Assembly: GCF_963678635.1 (NCBI RefSeq) | Contig: NC_087063.1 | Location: 31,572,599 to 31,636,598, forward strand | Length of the DNA stretch: 64,000 nucleotides | Direction: 5' to 3' | Source of the DNA: Symsagittifera roscoffensis | Lineage: Eukaryota; Xenacoelomorpha; Acoela; Convolutidae | Part shown: piece by piece, positions 20,538 through 31,460 of the stretch | How the letters are laid out: each line of letters begins with the position of its first letter | How positions within the stretch are numbered: position 1 is the stretch's first letter | Notes under the pieces: model-generated | Told to the model about the DNA's origin: nothing | The model's input: the letters and a program-made list of their open reading frames with translations, nothing else | Databases searched by the model: none | Position numbers and translations under genes: made by a program

Positions 20538-21294
20538 CAGGGTTACCAAAATTTCTGCACTGAATACATGGAGCGCTATACAGATATAATTCAACTCAAC
20601 ACAAATGTTGATCACAAAGATGAGCGCTTTAGCAAAGAAGAAACATGAATTCGAAATATAACACAAGCTTTTGCTTGTGTAAAAAAGTTGAAAATGTACA
20701 AGAATCCTTTATTTTTTGAAGTTATAATTGCTTTGCATGGAAAAATTTTGGCTCCATAGGTAAATTTAGGGTAAAATTGAGCACATGCGACAAAAATTAA
20801 ACTAGATTTCAATCAAAACAATAATAGCAGGTGGCTGGGCCAAAACGCACCTTTTTTCATATTGGCAAAAAAATTATGTAAAACACTGTTTTCAGGGGCG
20901 GATCTAGGATTTTCTCGGGGGTGGGGTGAGGGAGTAGGGTTTAAAAAAAAAACAATTCGGAAATTTTGTCGACCTTTTTTTGTCGAGCTCTTCCAAACCA
21001 CTAAAAACACCCAGTTTTTGCCAATTTTTCTGCTTCGCGGGCAAAATTTTGAAAAAGCAGGCCAAAAATTCGTTTTTTCGGCGCGCGCTCTCCCGTCAAA
21101 ACTAGTATAAATTGGCGCTAGGGGCGCTTTTGAAATTTTTTTTGGGGTCTGTCAGCCAAAAATGGATATCTCAAAATAGTTCAAGGAGGATGTACTCTTG
21201 ACTATTAAAAAAAATAGTGACCAGTACAAAAGTAGAGAGTTCTTAGAGACTTATAGTGACCGGTCACTATAATAGAGACCAGTCGGTAACCCTG
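20538..21294. mobile_element. hAT-type element, 757 bp, intact ends
   Basis: Ends CAGGGTTACC and GGTAACCCTG are perfect 10-bp inverted repeats. The exact 8-bp duplication ACTGCGCG is at 20530-20537 and 21295-21302. There is no transposase. A TAGTGACCGGTCACTA palindrome lies near the right end (21255-21270). It contains a fragment of the other MITE family (20893-21190). Confidence 0.92.
20893..21190 (+). mobile_element. Left-end fragment of the CAGGGGCGGA MITE
   Basis: Starts CAGGGGCGGATCTAGGATTT as at 16877, continues through the GTCGACC and GGCGCGCGCTC parts, and has no right terminus. It is embedded in the CAGGGTTACC element. Two more left-end fragments start at 42016 and 53460. Confidence 0.8.
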
Positions 21295-21395
21295 ACTGCG
21301 CGTGAATTGGTGTTCCCCGCTCAATCTACTGCTATGAACTGTCGCTTGTTACGAATTGTCGATTGTTACGAATTCTCGCTTATTACGAATTGTCG

Positions 21396-21904
21396 TCTCA
21401 CGAGGCAAAATATGTACAGACCAAACCGCCAAACTGTTTTTTGAGGGGCTTGGAATTATTTAAAAATGGTAACTTATTAAAAAAAAACTGCGATTGAATT
21501 TAAACAAAATGTGAATATGCATGAGATAGAAAAGTAACTAAGTTAGGTTTAAAATGATTCAAAAGAAAAGAGTACGACAGCGATGAAAAAATAAAAACTG
21601 ATCATAATACATTATAATTGGATTAACTGACTCTTTATAGAAATAATTTGAAAATAATTGAACATAGCCAATAGAAAGTTGAAAAAGAGTGACTAAAAAA
21701 AGTGAACACAAGTAAAAAAAAATAATTTTTTTAATTAAGAAAAAACATATTGTCTTAAAACTCTTTGAAAATCAAGAACAATTTTTTGATAAAATTAACC
21801 CAATTTGAGAAAAATGATTCAATAAGTAAAGCTTCATTTTGCTGGAAAATTTGATAATTAAATTCCTTGTTAAATTCTTAATTAAATTAAAAGTCGATCA
21901 TGTT
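21396..21904. other. AT-rich, nothing recognised
   Basis: No ORF or repeat supported. It borders the start of the tandem segmental array. Confidence 0.5.
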
Positions 21905-22969
21905 TTTTGTGACTATTACAACTCGATAGTGGAGTTTGCCTTGCTTTCAACAAAAAAAATGAAAAATTCAAAAGTCATACCGCAAAAGTGAAGTTCAGCC
22001 TGAGAAAATTTTAAAACTTTTCCTCTAAAAAATGAGACCTATATAAGAGTTTTCACTACGTTCATCGACTCTTTTTAATGATATAATAGATTTAGGATGG
22101 ACTGCATAATCCTTTTTTTTATTCACTAACTCGAAACTTAGAGAGAAAGACTATGAAATTTTTTATTAATCAATCATCATCCATAAATTTCCATGAGATT
22201 TTATTGAAAAAAACTGACGCAGTTTATGAGAAAACGTTGATGACAAACCAATTTTTAATCAATGGTGGAAATCCTTTAATGTTCAAACTTTGAATAAAAT
22301 GTAGTTTTTAAAAAGATTATTGAGTTAAGAAAAAGTTTTTGAAAAAAAAAAACAATTTTATGATTGGAACAAAGAAAACTATTTTCTCACCAAACTTTGA
22401 AGCATTCCTAAAACTTGATTACTGATAAATCTGATTTAGGTGTCTAAGACTTGTTAACAGAATTCACAAAATTGAATCATTTGAAAAAAATACGTATCAT
22501 TGTTTTGAAAAATTGCTCGAACATTCATTTTGAAGTGTTTGTGGGTTGTCAGTTTCAAGAGCTAAAATTTTCTCATTCATCAGCTACGAGCCACAGGTAA
22601 ATCAAAAATTTATTCTTCAACTGGCTTAGCATCGGAAGCTCTTGAAACAGTGTAGAAAAATTAACAAGAAAAAGAAATCCGAAATTCCTGAAGCAGAAGC
22701 GATGTATATGAAACCCTAGAAATGAAAACGCGGGACGTTTTGTGGAGGAATTTTCTCAAAAACATGGAAAAGTGATACATTTTGCTCCAAATGATTTCAT
22801 TTTTTAAAGAAAAAATGCCCGAAGCGCACACTCAAATGAAATTTTTAAAGTAATTTTTTCAAAAAAATGTTCAAAGTTAAGGAGCAATACGAAGTAAATG
22901 TTTCTCGACCACTTTGTGAGAAAAAATCATACAAACTTATTTAATTTTTCGAACGCAAAACCTGTAAAC

Positions 22970-23640
22970 AGATATTTGATAATGCAAGATTGCTCGCATA
23001 TCAGTGCAAAGCCCTGAATGTTCTGACAGCCATATATTGTCGACCAGTATGCTTTTGCTTATGTAATAATAGAAAAAATGAAAAGTTGTTTGAAAATTCT
23101 CATTTTTACTCTTTGTAAGTACCAATTGAAAGGTTTTGCGGGTTCTAAGCTAGTAATATGAGCTAATTTTCTGCCTCAGTTTATAATGAAAAAATTCAAT
23201 TTATTGCTTACGCTTAACAGAACGAATAAATCTCAATTTGAATTTTAATCTTCGAATTCGTCCCAAATTCAAATCTTTGTGAAAAATAATCAACGGTGAA
23301 ATAATCTTTTTAATTTTTTTTAATCAATAATTTAACTATTTTTACGTTTGAGCTCCGGACAGCAATATGTTTCAGATGGTGATAAAAAAATTTGAGCTCC
23401 AGTTAACAAATTTTTTCAGACTGTATAAAAATGTGAGAAAATTTTTTTAATTCTTGAACGAATTATTTTCCATATCAAGCGTAAGAATTTGAGCCCCAGA
23501 AAACAACATTTTTCGGACATTATATAAAATAAATTACTCAAAAGCTTATGCTTACGCTTAACTGATTGCTTAAGCTTGTATTACAAATTTAGTTTTTCCC
23601 TACGATTGAAAAGAACAAAATATATAGCAAGTTAATTATC
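22970..23640 (-). mobile_element. Ancient HINE-like relic
   Basis: Diverged echoes of the family terminus (GCTCGCATATCAGTGC, AAGCCCTGAATGTTCTGAC at about 22990; a similar block at about 23655-23690) and of GCTTACGC-type internal sequence. Boundaries are poor. It lies in the part of copy 0 absent from copies 1 and 2. Confidence 0.45.
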
Positions 23641-23881
23641 CCAATGGCGTCTCGAGTCGAATATCAGTGCAATTCCCTGACTGTGCCCTTTAATTGGAAA
23701 CAATTAGTTTTTGGCATAGCAAATCATTGGACAATGCCATATATCAACGGTGGAAATTTGAGTTTTCTGAAAGTGGTATGACCAATAAGCTTGCTTCAAC
23801 TTAATTAAGAATAACTGTATAGAGCGGGATAATTTGCCGCGCATGAAAGAATCCTGTTATGCAGTACTGTCATATATAAAA

Positions 23882-24419
23882 CAAGACTGCTCGTATCAGG
23901 GCGAAGCCCTGAATGTTCCGACTGCCTTTTAAGGTTTATGGAGCATTAATAACATGAAAAACTTCAATGTAATAGAAAAAAAATTTTAAAAAATTTTGAA
24001 AAAATTTGAGATTTTATGTAAAAACATCCCCCCACACGTCATATTAAGTACAAAGTGATAGATTTTGCGCCTATTAACAAATCGATTATGGCATAAAAGC
24101 ATCTTTGAACCAATTTGGAACGATTTCTAAGACGGATTAAATCTCGCTTACGCGTTAATAGCGCGAAATTTATCGCGCGTTAATTGTCCCAAATTGGCCA
24201 AAATGGCCAAAATGGCAATCTTGAAACCCTCATAACTTTACGAAAAATGATCACAGGTGAAATATCTTTTCAAATTTAAGCTTAGGACAGCAATAGCTTT
24301 CGAATGATATAAAAAAATTCCGTCAAAAATGGCTAGTTAAAAAGTCGAAATTTGTCTGAAGAAAAAAAAACCCACCCCGAGCACAAATATTCCGTTACTT
24401 TCGTATCGAAAGGCGGAAC
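23882..24419 (-). mobile_element. HINE-like element, copy D
   Basis: On - it runs GTTCCGCC...to GCAGTCTTG. Read on +, it starts CAAGACTGCTCG and carries the hairpin TCAGGGCGAAGCCCTGA and the subterminal TGTTCCGACT, and ends CGTATCGAAAGGCGGAAC. Homologous unoccupied sites at about 31455 and 43300 (ATATATAAAATAATCAC) define the insertion: only two extra A bases separate occupied and empty site. Confidence 0.88.
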
Positions 24420-24665
24420 AATAATCACACGGCGCATAAATGAGTCCAGAACCTGGCCAAATTGGCAATTTTCAAATCCCCACATTTCTACAACAAATAT
24501 TTTAAGGTAAATATCTTTAGCTATATGAACTCAGGGAGTCAATAAATTGAAAGGAATATGTTTTTTTTTTGACAAAATCTACAATTTTGATTGCGGAATT
24601 TCGACTGAAGAAAAAAAAAGATCGCCCCAGGCATAAATATTCCGCATTTCTTCGAAACTCTTAAC
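24420..24665 (-). repeat. Diverged second HINE-related family, representative
   Basis: The order of motifs parallels the main HINE interior: GGCCAAATTGGCAATTTTC, a poly-A run after GACTGAAGA, then GGCATAAATATTCCGCATTT and TTCTTCGAAAC. These align with GGCCAAAATGGCAATC, GTCTGAAGA, GAGCACAAATATTCCGTTAC and TTTCGTATCGAAAG of the main family. Other copies start at about 25961, 31461, 31874 and 43304. Confidence 0.6.
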
Positions 24666-25430
24666 AAATGCTGTCAACAAATTTGAATCAATCTTTGCCG
24701 TAGCTCTCAACGCTTCGTCCCTCAAACAACAAATTCGAAAAGAGTTAATTCGTTTTCAACTTTTGCTCAGAAGTTTCATATAAAATTCTGAAGAAATCAA
24801 AACCATTCTCGGATAAAAGCACATAACTTCAAAAAAGTGCCTTCTAACAATTCGTGTTGTGGAGATGTTTTTGAATGCATACATTCTTGTCGCTGGATTG
24901 AGCTATCGGAGAATAAAGCCAATAGTTTTGGCTACCAAGTTATTCTACATTTTTTATACTACAAGTACTCAAAAAAGGCGGAGATAAGGAGGCCCCTGTA
25001 CATACCCTTGAAAAGTCTCCCGGACTGATGTTCGTGTATCTCGGTTCATCTTCATAAACTAACTTCATCTACACTCCTCCAGTTTAAAGTCCTGTAAGAA
25101 ATTAGCATAGAATTTCAGCAGTGCAGGCATTAATTGAGAAGCTGAAACATAACATAGTATGATGATTTCCTGACTTATAAATCAAAAAGAGCTGAGACAA
25201 TTTTCTTCTGATCAAACGTATTGCCACAATCGACCACATTGGAAGTCTTACTATTGCTTGGATAGAAAAAAGTACAAACAAAAGAAGGTTCACAAATCAA
25301 ATCGAATCGGCAAGACTGGATATCGACCGAAAAACTTGCTTGCTTCAACTTAATTAAGAATAACTGTATAGAGCGGGATAATTTGCCGCGCATAAAAGAA
25401 TCCTGTTATGCAGTACTGTCATATATAAAA

Positions 25431-25960
25431 CAAGACTGCTCGTATCAGGGCGAAGCCCTGAATGTTCCGACTGCCTTTTAAGGTTTATGGAGCATTAATA
25501 ACATGAAAAACTTCAATGTAATAGAAAAAAAAATTTTAAAAAATTTTAAAAAAATTTGAGATTTTATGTAAAAACATCCCCCCACACGTCATATTAAGTA
25601 CAAAGTGATAGATTTTGCGCCTATTAACAAATCGATTATGGCATAAAAGCATCTTTGAACCAATTTGGAACGATTTCTAAGACGGATTAAATCTCGCTTA
25701 CGCGTTAATAGCGCGAAATTTATCGCGCGTTAATTGTCCCAAATTGGCCAAAATGGCAGTCTTTAAACCCCCATACCTTTATGAAAAATGATCACAGGTA
25801 AAATATCTTTTCAAATTTAAGCTTAGGACAGCAATAGCTTTCGAATGATATAAAAAAATTCCGTCAAAAATGGCTAGTTAAAAAGTCGAAATTTGTCTGA
25901 AGAAAAAAAAACCCACCCCGAGCACAAATATTCCGTTACTTTCGTATCGAAAGGCGTAAC
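25431..25960 (-). mobile_element. HINE-like element, copy E
   Basis: The duplicate of copy D in the second 1549-bp unit, with the same hairpin and termini. It has small differences, such as loss of one of the two adjacent GGCCAAAATGGC repeats and GGCGTAAC at the end instead of GGCGGAAC. Confidence 0.88.
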
Positions 25961-27270
25961 AATAATCACAGGGCGCATAAATGAGTCCAGAACCTGGCCA
26001 AATTGGCAATTTTCAAATCCCCACATTTCTACAACAAATATTTGAAGGTAAATATCTTTAGCTACATGAACTCAGGGAGTCAATAAATTGAAAGGAATAT
26101 GTTTTTTTTTGACAAAATCTACAAATTTTGATTGCGGAATTTCGACTGAAGAAAAAAAAAGATCGTCCCAGGCATAAATATTCCGCATTTCTTCGAAACT
26201 CTTAACAAATGCTGTCAACAAATTTGAATCAATCTTTGCCGTAGCTCTCAACGCTTCGTCCCTCAAACAACAAATTCGAAAAGAGTTAATTCGTTTTCAA
26301 CTTTTGCTCAGAAGTTTCATATAAAATTCTGAAGAAATCAAAACCATTCTCGGATAAAAGCACATAACTTCAAAAAAGTGCCTTCTAACAATTCGTGTTG
26401 TGGAGATGTTTTTGAATGCATACATTCTTGTCGCTGGATTGAGCTATCGGAGAATAAAGCCAATAGTTTTGGCTACCAAGTTATTCTACATTTTCTTACT
26501 AGAAGTACTCAAAAAAGGCGGAGATAGGGAGGCCCCTGTACATACCCTTGATAAGTCTCCCGGACTGATGTTCGTGTATCTCAGTTCATCTTCATAAACT
26601 AACTTCATCTACTCTCCTCCAGTTAAAAGTCCTGTAAGAAATTAGCATATAATTTCAGCAGTGCAGGCATTACTTGAGAAGCTGAAACATGACATAGTAT
26701 GATGATTTCCTGACTTATAAATCAAAAAGAGCTGAGACAATTTTCTTCTGATCAAACGTATTGCCACAATCGAACACATTGGAAGTCTTACTATTGCTTG
26801 GATAGAAAAAAGTACAAACAAAAGAAGGTTCACAAATCGAATCGAATCGGCAAGACTGGATATCGACCGAAAAATATGTTACTTCATTTATGACGGTCAT
26901 GTTGAATTTCTCAATCTCGGCTGTAGCCCCAAACAATGGCAAAAAAAACAGCACCCTTGTTTTTGAGTTAAAAATGCCATTATGACTGTGAGTTGGAGGT
27001 GGTCTCTTTCGGCTAGCTTTTGCTTTTCACTTTCATTTTCATTCCAAAAAAAATTTAAAAAATCTAGTGATAAGAACTATTAAACTGCTTTCATCTTGAG
27101 ACACGTTTTTTTTTAAAATTTTTTCTTAAATTTTCTTGAATAAACAAAGAGTTTTAACATTGAAATTTCATTTTGCTGGTCTGTTTAGTGTTCGCGAAAC
27201 ATTCTCTCGATTGTCTTTTCTCTAAGTATGACAATATCTAAATCCAAGAAGAACGCCAATTTTAGTTATT

Positions 27271-27766
27271 GTTTCGACTTTCGATACGAAAGTAACGGAA
27301 TATTTGTGCTCGGGTGGGTTTTTTTTTCTTCAGACAAATTTCGACTTTTTAACTAGCCATTTTTGACGGAATTTTTTTTATGTCATTCAAAAGGTATTGT
27401 TGTCTTGAGCTTAAATTTGGAACGATGTTTCACCTGTGGCGATTTTTCTTAAAGTTATGGAGGTTTAAATATTTCCATTTTGGCCAGTTTGGGACAATTA
27501 ACGCGCGATAGATTTTGCGCTATTAACGCAAAAACGGAGATTTATTCCGTCTTAGAAATAGTTTCAAACTGGTTGAAAGAAGCTTATTTGCGATTATTGA
27601 TTTGTTAAAAGGAGCGAAGTCTATTCTTTTGTAGTTTATATGGCGTGTGGGGGGATGATTTTCGTTTTATTTTACTTTATTTTTTTGTTGTTTATGATAT
27701 TACTGCTCCATAAATCTTAAAGGTAGCCGGAACATTCAAGGCTTCGCCCTGATACGAGCAGTCTTG
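27271..27766 (+). mobile_element. HINE-like element, copy F (copy 0 of the array)
   Basis: Starts GTTTCGACTTTCGATACGAA, ends GCAGTCTTG. The hairpin reads TCAAGGCTTCGCCCTGA with one mismatch. The right flank TTTTTAATTTGTTG is shared with copies G, H and J, so these four are the same ancestral insertion. Confidence 0.85.
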
Positions 27767-28180
27767 TTTTTAATTTGTTGATGAAATGAGGAATTTCGTT
27801 GATAGTGTGAAAATACAGAAATTATTAGCTTCATTTTACCATGATACAAAGATCTAAATCCTGATAAGTGTTGTAGTATTTAAAATACTACACAGACAAA
27901 AGACCATTGTCTTAATTGTTTATTTAACGACCCAATTCTAAATTTGTGAAATTTTTGTGAAATATTGAAAGACAATAGGAATCCTTAATGCACTAACCAA
28001 TTTTTAAACTCAAAAAACTTCTAGAAGGTGTTAGTTTGAGCCCTCAAACTTATAGTTATTAAAACTAAAATCGTCGTTTTAGGTTAAATTTCTCATCTTT
28101 TTGGCAATTTTATTGCTGGAATAGAAATATATTAGAGAGACCAACCTAAATTTCCAATCTCAAAACTCTAAAACCAAGTG
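27767..28180. other. Non-coding array sequence
   Basis: Unique flank of HINE F, containing a TAGTATTTAAAATACTA palindrome (about 27870). Joins at about 27945 directly to sequence that in copies 1 and 2 lies 2.5 kb further on. Confidence 0.5.
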
Positions 28181-28690
28181 GTCAAACCATAGTTTCAGTT
28201 CTAGAAATCATAGTTTCAGCCCCAAAAACTTAGGTTTCCGCAAAAAGATTTTTGATTTTGAAGTTACAAAACTGTTCCAAATTCTTAATTTACACTAGAC
28301 CAGCTATCAAAAACCAACTTTTTATTTTCATGCATCGAGTTTGAGAGAGTTTAAGAGTTTTAGGTTTGAGATTTCAAAAACTAAGTTTAAGATATCAAAA
28401 GATTCGGTTTTCTCAAGTTTTTTTGCAAGATAAAGCATAAACCAGGTATACTAAAGCTTCTAGACAATTTTAAGACAAAAAAAACTCAACTTCAGTTACC
28501 ATAGTTTCAGGTTTCAGATTATCGTTTCAGTCAAAAATTTTTGTTAAAACTTTAACAAAAAAATTAAGTTTTGAGCTAATAATAACCCAAAAAGGCATAT
28601 AGTTATATTGTTAACCATACCAAAAGCATCAAAAAACTTCACTTGAAGAAAGTTTCAGTTTTCAGTTAACGTTTCAGCGAATAAAAACTT
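28181..28690. repeat. GTTTCAG motif field, copy 0
   Basis: Irregularly spaced GTTTCAG/GTTTCCG/TTTCAG words separated by AAAACTAAGTTT-like phrases. The field lies between the HINE flank and the retroelement's small ORFs. Longer versions are at 35850-37095 and 47285-48540. Possibly a degenerate tandem repeat in an element leader. Confidence 0.55.
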
Positions 28691-28873
28691 CAAAAAATTG
28701 GATAAAAAATTTAGAAATTTTTTTTCCAAAGTAATTTTTTTATTTTTTTATTTCATTATTAATAACCTTTGTTAATATTCAATAATTCCTAGGAGGTTTT
28801 CATTACTCTATAACATACAAATCCAATAGTACAACATAGCTTGAGAAGAAGAAAACAAACATCGTAAAAGTTG

Positions 28874-29041
28874 ATGTCAACACATTTTAAAATTGACGTC
28901 ACTACAATAAATTTAAAACTCAAATTAGGAAATAAAGTCTCTAACATCATATGGTATATCACTAACACTGAAAACGATCATACTAGTATACTAGCAAAAC
29001 ACCCTAACGACGATAAACACGAATTATACGATTTTTTTTGA
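28874..29041 (+). pseudogene. Small ORF a of the array Gypsy element, copy 0 (truncated)
   Basis: ATG at 28874 (MSTHFKIDVTTINLKLKL) to TGA at 29039-29041, 55 codons. The T-run has eight T, giving an early stop. The sequence downstream remains readable in another frame (PEIDTILQQIEIPN). Homologous to small ORF b 290 bases further on. Confidence 0.65.
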
Positions 29042-29328
29042 CAATATACTCCAGAAATTGACACAATTCTTCAGCAAATAGAAATACCAAATCATATAAT
29101 TTTTATACCGCAAGAACAATTAATTGCTTCACTCCCGATTGCTTTTTGATATCATCATCTACCCACCCACAAAAACTACTGGCATTTTAATCATTGTTTA
29201 TTACAAAAAAAAATTTTTCTTCAACAAAAATTAAATCAAAACAAGTCATAAGAAAATTTTAAATTTTCCTTATATTGTTTGTCATCACCTAGATAAATAT
29301 TTATAACTCAATAATGATGTAGAATGCT

Positions 29329-29613
29329 ATGACAAACTTTTACAAAGTAAATACAACAGCATTTAATTTAAAACTAAAATTGAAAAATAAATCCACAAAA
29401 ATTATTTGGTATATCATCAATATCCAAAAAAATCAAATCACAATTTTGTCCAAACATCCACACAAAAATATTCACGAACTAACTATTCTCTCCCGCAGCA
29501 ATAACCCAGAGATAAATTCTATCTTAAAAAAGCTTAAACAGCCCCATAGCACTATTGATCTATCTAATAAAAATTTGTTTTCATTGAATCCAGCAAATCT
29601 CACAGTAATTTAA
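29329..29613 (+). CDS. Small ORF b upstream of gag, intact (copy 0)
   Basis: 94 codons, MTNFYKVNTTAFNLKLKL... ending NLFSLNPANLTVI. Lys/Asn-rich, predicted beta-rich N-terminal half (LKLKLKN, IIWYIIN) and helical SILKKLKQ. About half its residues match small ORF a, including NLKLKL, IIWYI, ILxKHP, HEL and PEI. It lies 94 bases before gag. No known family recognised. It is the only uninterrupted copy of the three. Confidence 0.6.
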   Translation: MTNFYKVNTTAFNLKLKLKNKSTKIIWYIINIQKNQITILSKHPHKNIHELTILSRSNNPEINSILKKLKQPHSTIDLSNKNLFSLNPANLTVI

Positions 29614-29706
29614 ATACAATTATTTCAGTCCTTACAATTGATCAGTATACAACACATCCAAACCCTTTATATATTGTTAACAAAACTTTGAGTGAATTAA
29701 ACAAAG

Positions 29707-30135
29707 ATGGCAAACGTAGTAGCATACCCAAATTTAGCTCTGGAAAAGTTTACCGGCTTAGATCCAAATGAAGATGCAAGAGATTTTCTTGATATAGTAG
29801 AGAAAAAGATAGCATTTTCCCTAGGCACTAGACCAGGAGACGCAGGTGACGAACAGGACGCATATGATAACAGACAAAGAGCCTTATTTAGTTCAATATT
29901 AAGAGGTCCAGCCGCTCAATGGTATCGGGGATTAGCAGCAAATTTACCTTGGAACGAGATAAGAGATCAATTCATAGATAGATTCACTGATGATAAGTAT
30001 AAGTATAGGAGACGAATAGAAGCAGAAAACATAAAAAGACAACCTGATGAATTCATTAAAAGCTACATACATGAATTAAGCACTGCAGTAGACCGTGGAT
30101 GGCTTAATCCAACTTTTAATGATGATACGGAATGA
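29707..30135 (+). CDS. Gypsy Gag capsid (copy 0, authentic start)
   Basis: 142 codons from ATG 29707 (MANVVAYPNLALEKFTGLD). FTGLDPNEDARDFLDIVEKK, GPAAQWYRGLAANLPW and FIDRFTDDK are typical of Gypsy retrotransposon-gag capsid proteins (PF03732-like). The stop TGA at 30133-30135 is followed in the same frame by integrase sequence because everything between was deleted. Copies 1 and 2 lost one base after the start (GCAACCC for GCATACCC), so this copy alone preserves the start region. Confidence 0.8.
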   Translation: MANVVAYPNLALEKFTGLDPNEDARDFLDIVEKKIAFSLGTRPGDAGDEQDAYDNRQRALFSSILRGPAAQWYRGLAANLPWNEIRDQFIDRFTDDKYKYRRRIEAENIKRQPDEFIKSYIHELSTAVDRGWLNPTFNDDTE

Positions 30136-30453
30136 TACTGTTTAGTTGTAGAAGATTCATTTTCTCGATTCCTCCAAGTATATCCAGTAGCTAACACTAC
30201 CGCATTTGAAACAATAAAAACTTTAGAAAAATTTATTCTCACATTTGGTATTCCACAAAAACTAGTTTTTGATAAAGGAACAGCTTTCATGAACGATGAT
30301 TTTACTAGTTGGCTTCATGAACTAGGAATAACACATGCTCCCAGAACCGCATATTCACCATGGACAAATGGTAAAGTGGAAATACAAAACAAACATCTAG
30401 GAACACATTTTAGAATTTTCTTTGATCAAGCAAAGGAAATTGGAGTGATCTAG
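30136..30453 (+). pseudogene. Integrase core fragment (copy 0)
   Basis: Continues directly after the gag stop with YCLVVEDSFSRFLQVYPV and ends GVI-stop (TAG 30451-30453). It has the second Asp (FDKGTAF) and the Glu (GKVEIQNK) but lacks the zinc finger and first Asp. Created by a ~1.65-kb deletion relative to copies 1 and 2, with short homology around ACTGTTT. Confidence 0.8.
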
Positions 30454-31050
30454 CTCTTAGAGTGAAAATTAGAGTGATCTATAATTAGGCACAAGAAAGC
30501 GAATGTAAGCCAAACCATATGTTAGACAAAAAATCAAAATTTTCAAACCGGTTTTTCTCGTTATTGGGAAAACTTTTTGGAAATGCTTAAAGGTGTTTGA
30601 ATCACGACTGAAAGGGCTTCAATATAGTATATCATTCAGCCTAGTCCGATGATTATTTGTGGAAGCTGATTTTGGGTGGAAACAAGAGGAAAAAAACTGT
30701 AATCGTATGTCGTCTCTTGTTCGAGGTCTTCTTCCAATACTGGGTAGTTCTCGTATTGTTCGGAATATTGGATCTGATTTATTGAGACATATCTACTAAA
30801 TTTTTGTCATATAACATTTTCAAAATCTAATTTTTGTCTAAGTCTAGGTTGGTTAAGGTCTGTTCGAGACTTTTGGTCGCACCAGATGAGTTAAGTATTG
30901 TCTACTATACTCATAGAGTAATGTCTAATCATAGAGTAATTTCAGATAAAGTACACCGTCTGCTCGTCACGCTATCTTATTTTCGAACAAATAGATTCGT
31001 GCAACTTCTTAGTCTAATACCAATTTTAATCCTACTCTTATATCTCCTAG
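30454..31050 (+). repeat. 3' region and truncated LTR (copy 0)
   Basis: Matches 40516-41105 of copy 1, then stops abruptly at CTCCTAGTC, where copy 1 of the array begins mid-unit. The LTR hairpin is lost here. Confidence 0.75.
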
Positions 31051-31460
31051 TCCCAAATTTTTTCTTCAACTGGTTTAGCGTCGGAAACTCTTGAAACAGT
31101 GTAGAAATCTTAACAACAAAAATAAATCCTAAATTCCTGAAGCAGAAGCGATGTATATTGTAACCCTAGAAATGAAAACGCGGGACATTTTGTGGAGGAC
31201 TTTTCTCAAAAACATGGAAAAGTGATACATTTTGCTCCAAATTATTTCATTTTTAAAGAAAAAAATGCCCGAAGCGCACACTCAATTAGTTTTTGGCATA
31301 GCAAATCATTGGACAATGCCAAATATCAAAGGTGGAATTTTGAGTTTTCTGAAAGTAGTATGACCAATTAGCTTGCTTCAACTTATTTAAGAATAACTGT
31401 ATAGAGCGGGATAATTTGCCGCGCATAAAAGTATCCTGTTATGCAGTACTATCATATATA

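Larger units (their letters stand above)
20396..21395. repeat. Inverted pair of 17-bp minisatellite arrays
   Basis: Left array 20396-20460 repeats GCGACAATTCGTAACAA-like units about four times. Right array 21340-21395 repeats the reverse complement (TTGTTACGAATTGTCGC-like) about three times. The pair flanks about 80 + 36 bases of host-side sequence plus a 757-bp hAT element inserted between them. A small foldback element is likely. Confidence 0.8.
23791..26888. repeat. 1549-bp tandem duplication within copy 0
   Basis: TTGCTTCAACTTAATTAAG occurs at 23791 and 25340, and the HINE termini (23882 and 25431) keep the same 1549 offset. Each unit holds one HINE copy (D or E) and one copy of the diverged AATCACA-type segment. 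Units 1 and 2 of the large array have this region once and without the HINE. Confidence 0.9.
21905..31050. repeat. Segmental array, copy 0 (rearranged)
   Basis: Its start (TGTGACTATTACAACTC...AGTGGAGTTTGCCTTGC) matches the start of copy 2 at 42211. Its content follows copies 1 and 2 in order (HINE F = G = H, GTTTCAG field, small ORFs, gag, integrase, LTR). It differs by an extra ~830 bases (about 22840-23700), an internal 1549-bp tandem duplication, lack of the 2.5-kb block 33873-36366, a 1.65-kb gag-integrase deletion, and loss of its own end at 31050. Confidence 0.8.

Noticed and set aside
22937-23125. 62-codon - frame with LSEHSGLCTD
   Set aside because: The peptide echoes the HINE hairpin region. 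It marks a diverged HINE relic, not a gene.
23882-24419. Canonical Helitron (5' TC, 3' CTRR, A|T insertion)
   Set aside because: The ends are GTTCC... and ...CTTG and the site is a T/A run. The subterminal inverted repeat and 3' hairpin fit the Helentron/HINE type better.
25102-25293. 63-codon - frame repeated at 26642, 32552 and 43987
   Set aside because: Repetition follows from the segmental duplications. The frame lacks any motif and tolerates substitutions at many positions.
30834-31094. 86-codon + frame (and the similar 40887-41153) with a hydrophobic C-terminus resembling a membrane protein
   Set aside because: It lies entirely in the LTR/3' region of the Gypsy element, begins at a non-ATG codon, and is not preserved in copy 2. 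The hydrophobicity follows from T-rich sequence.
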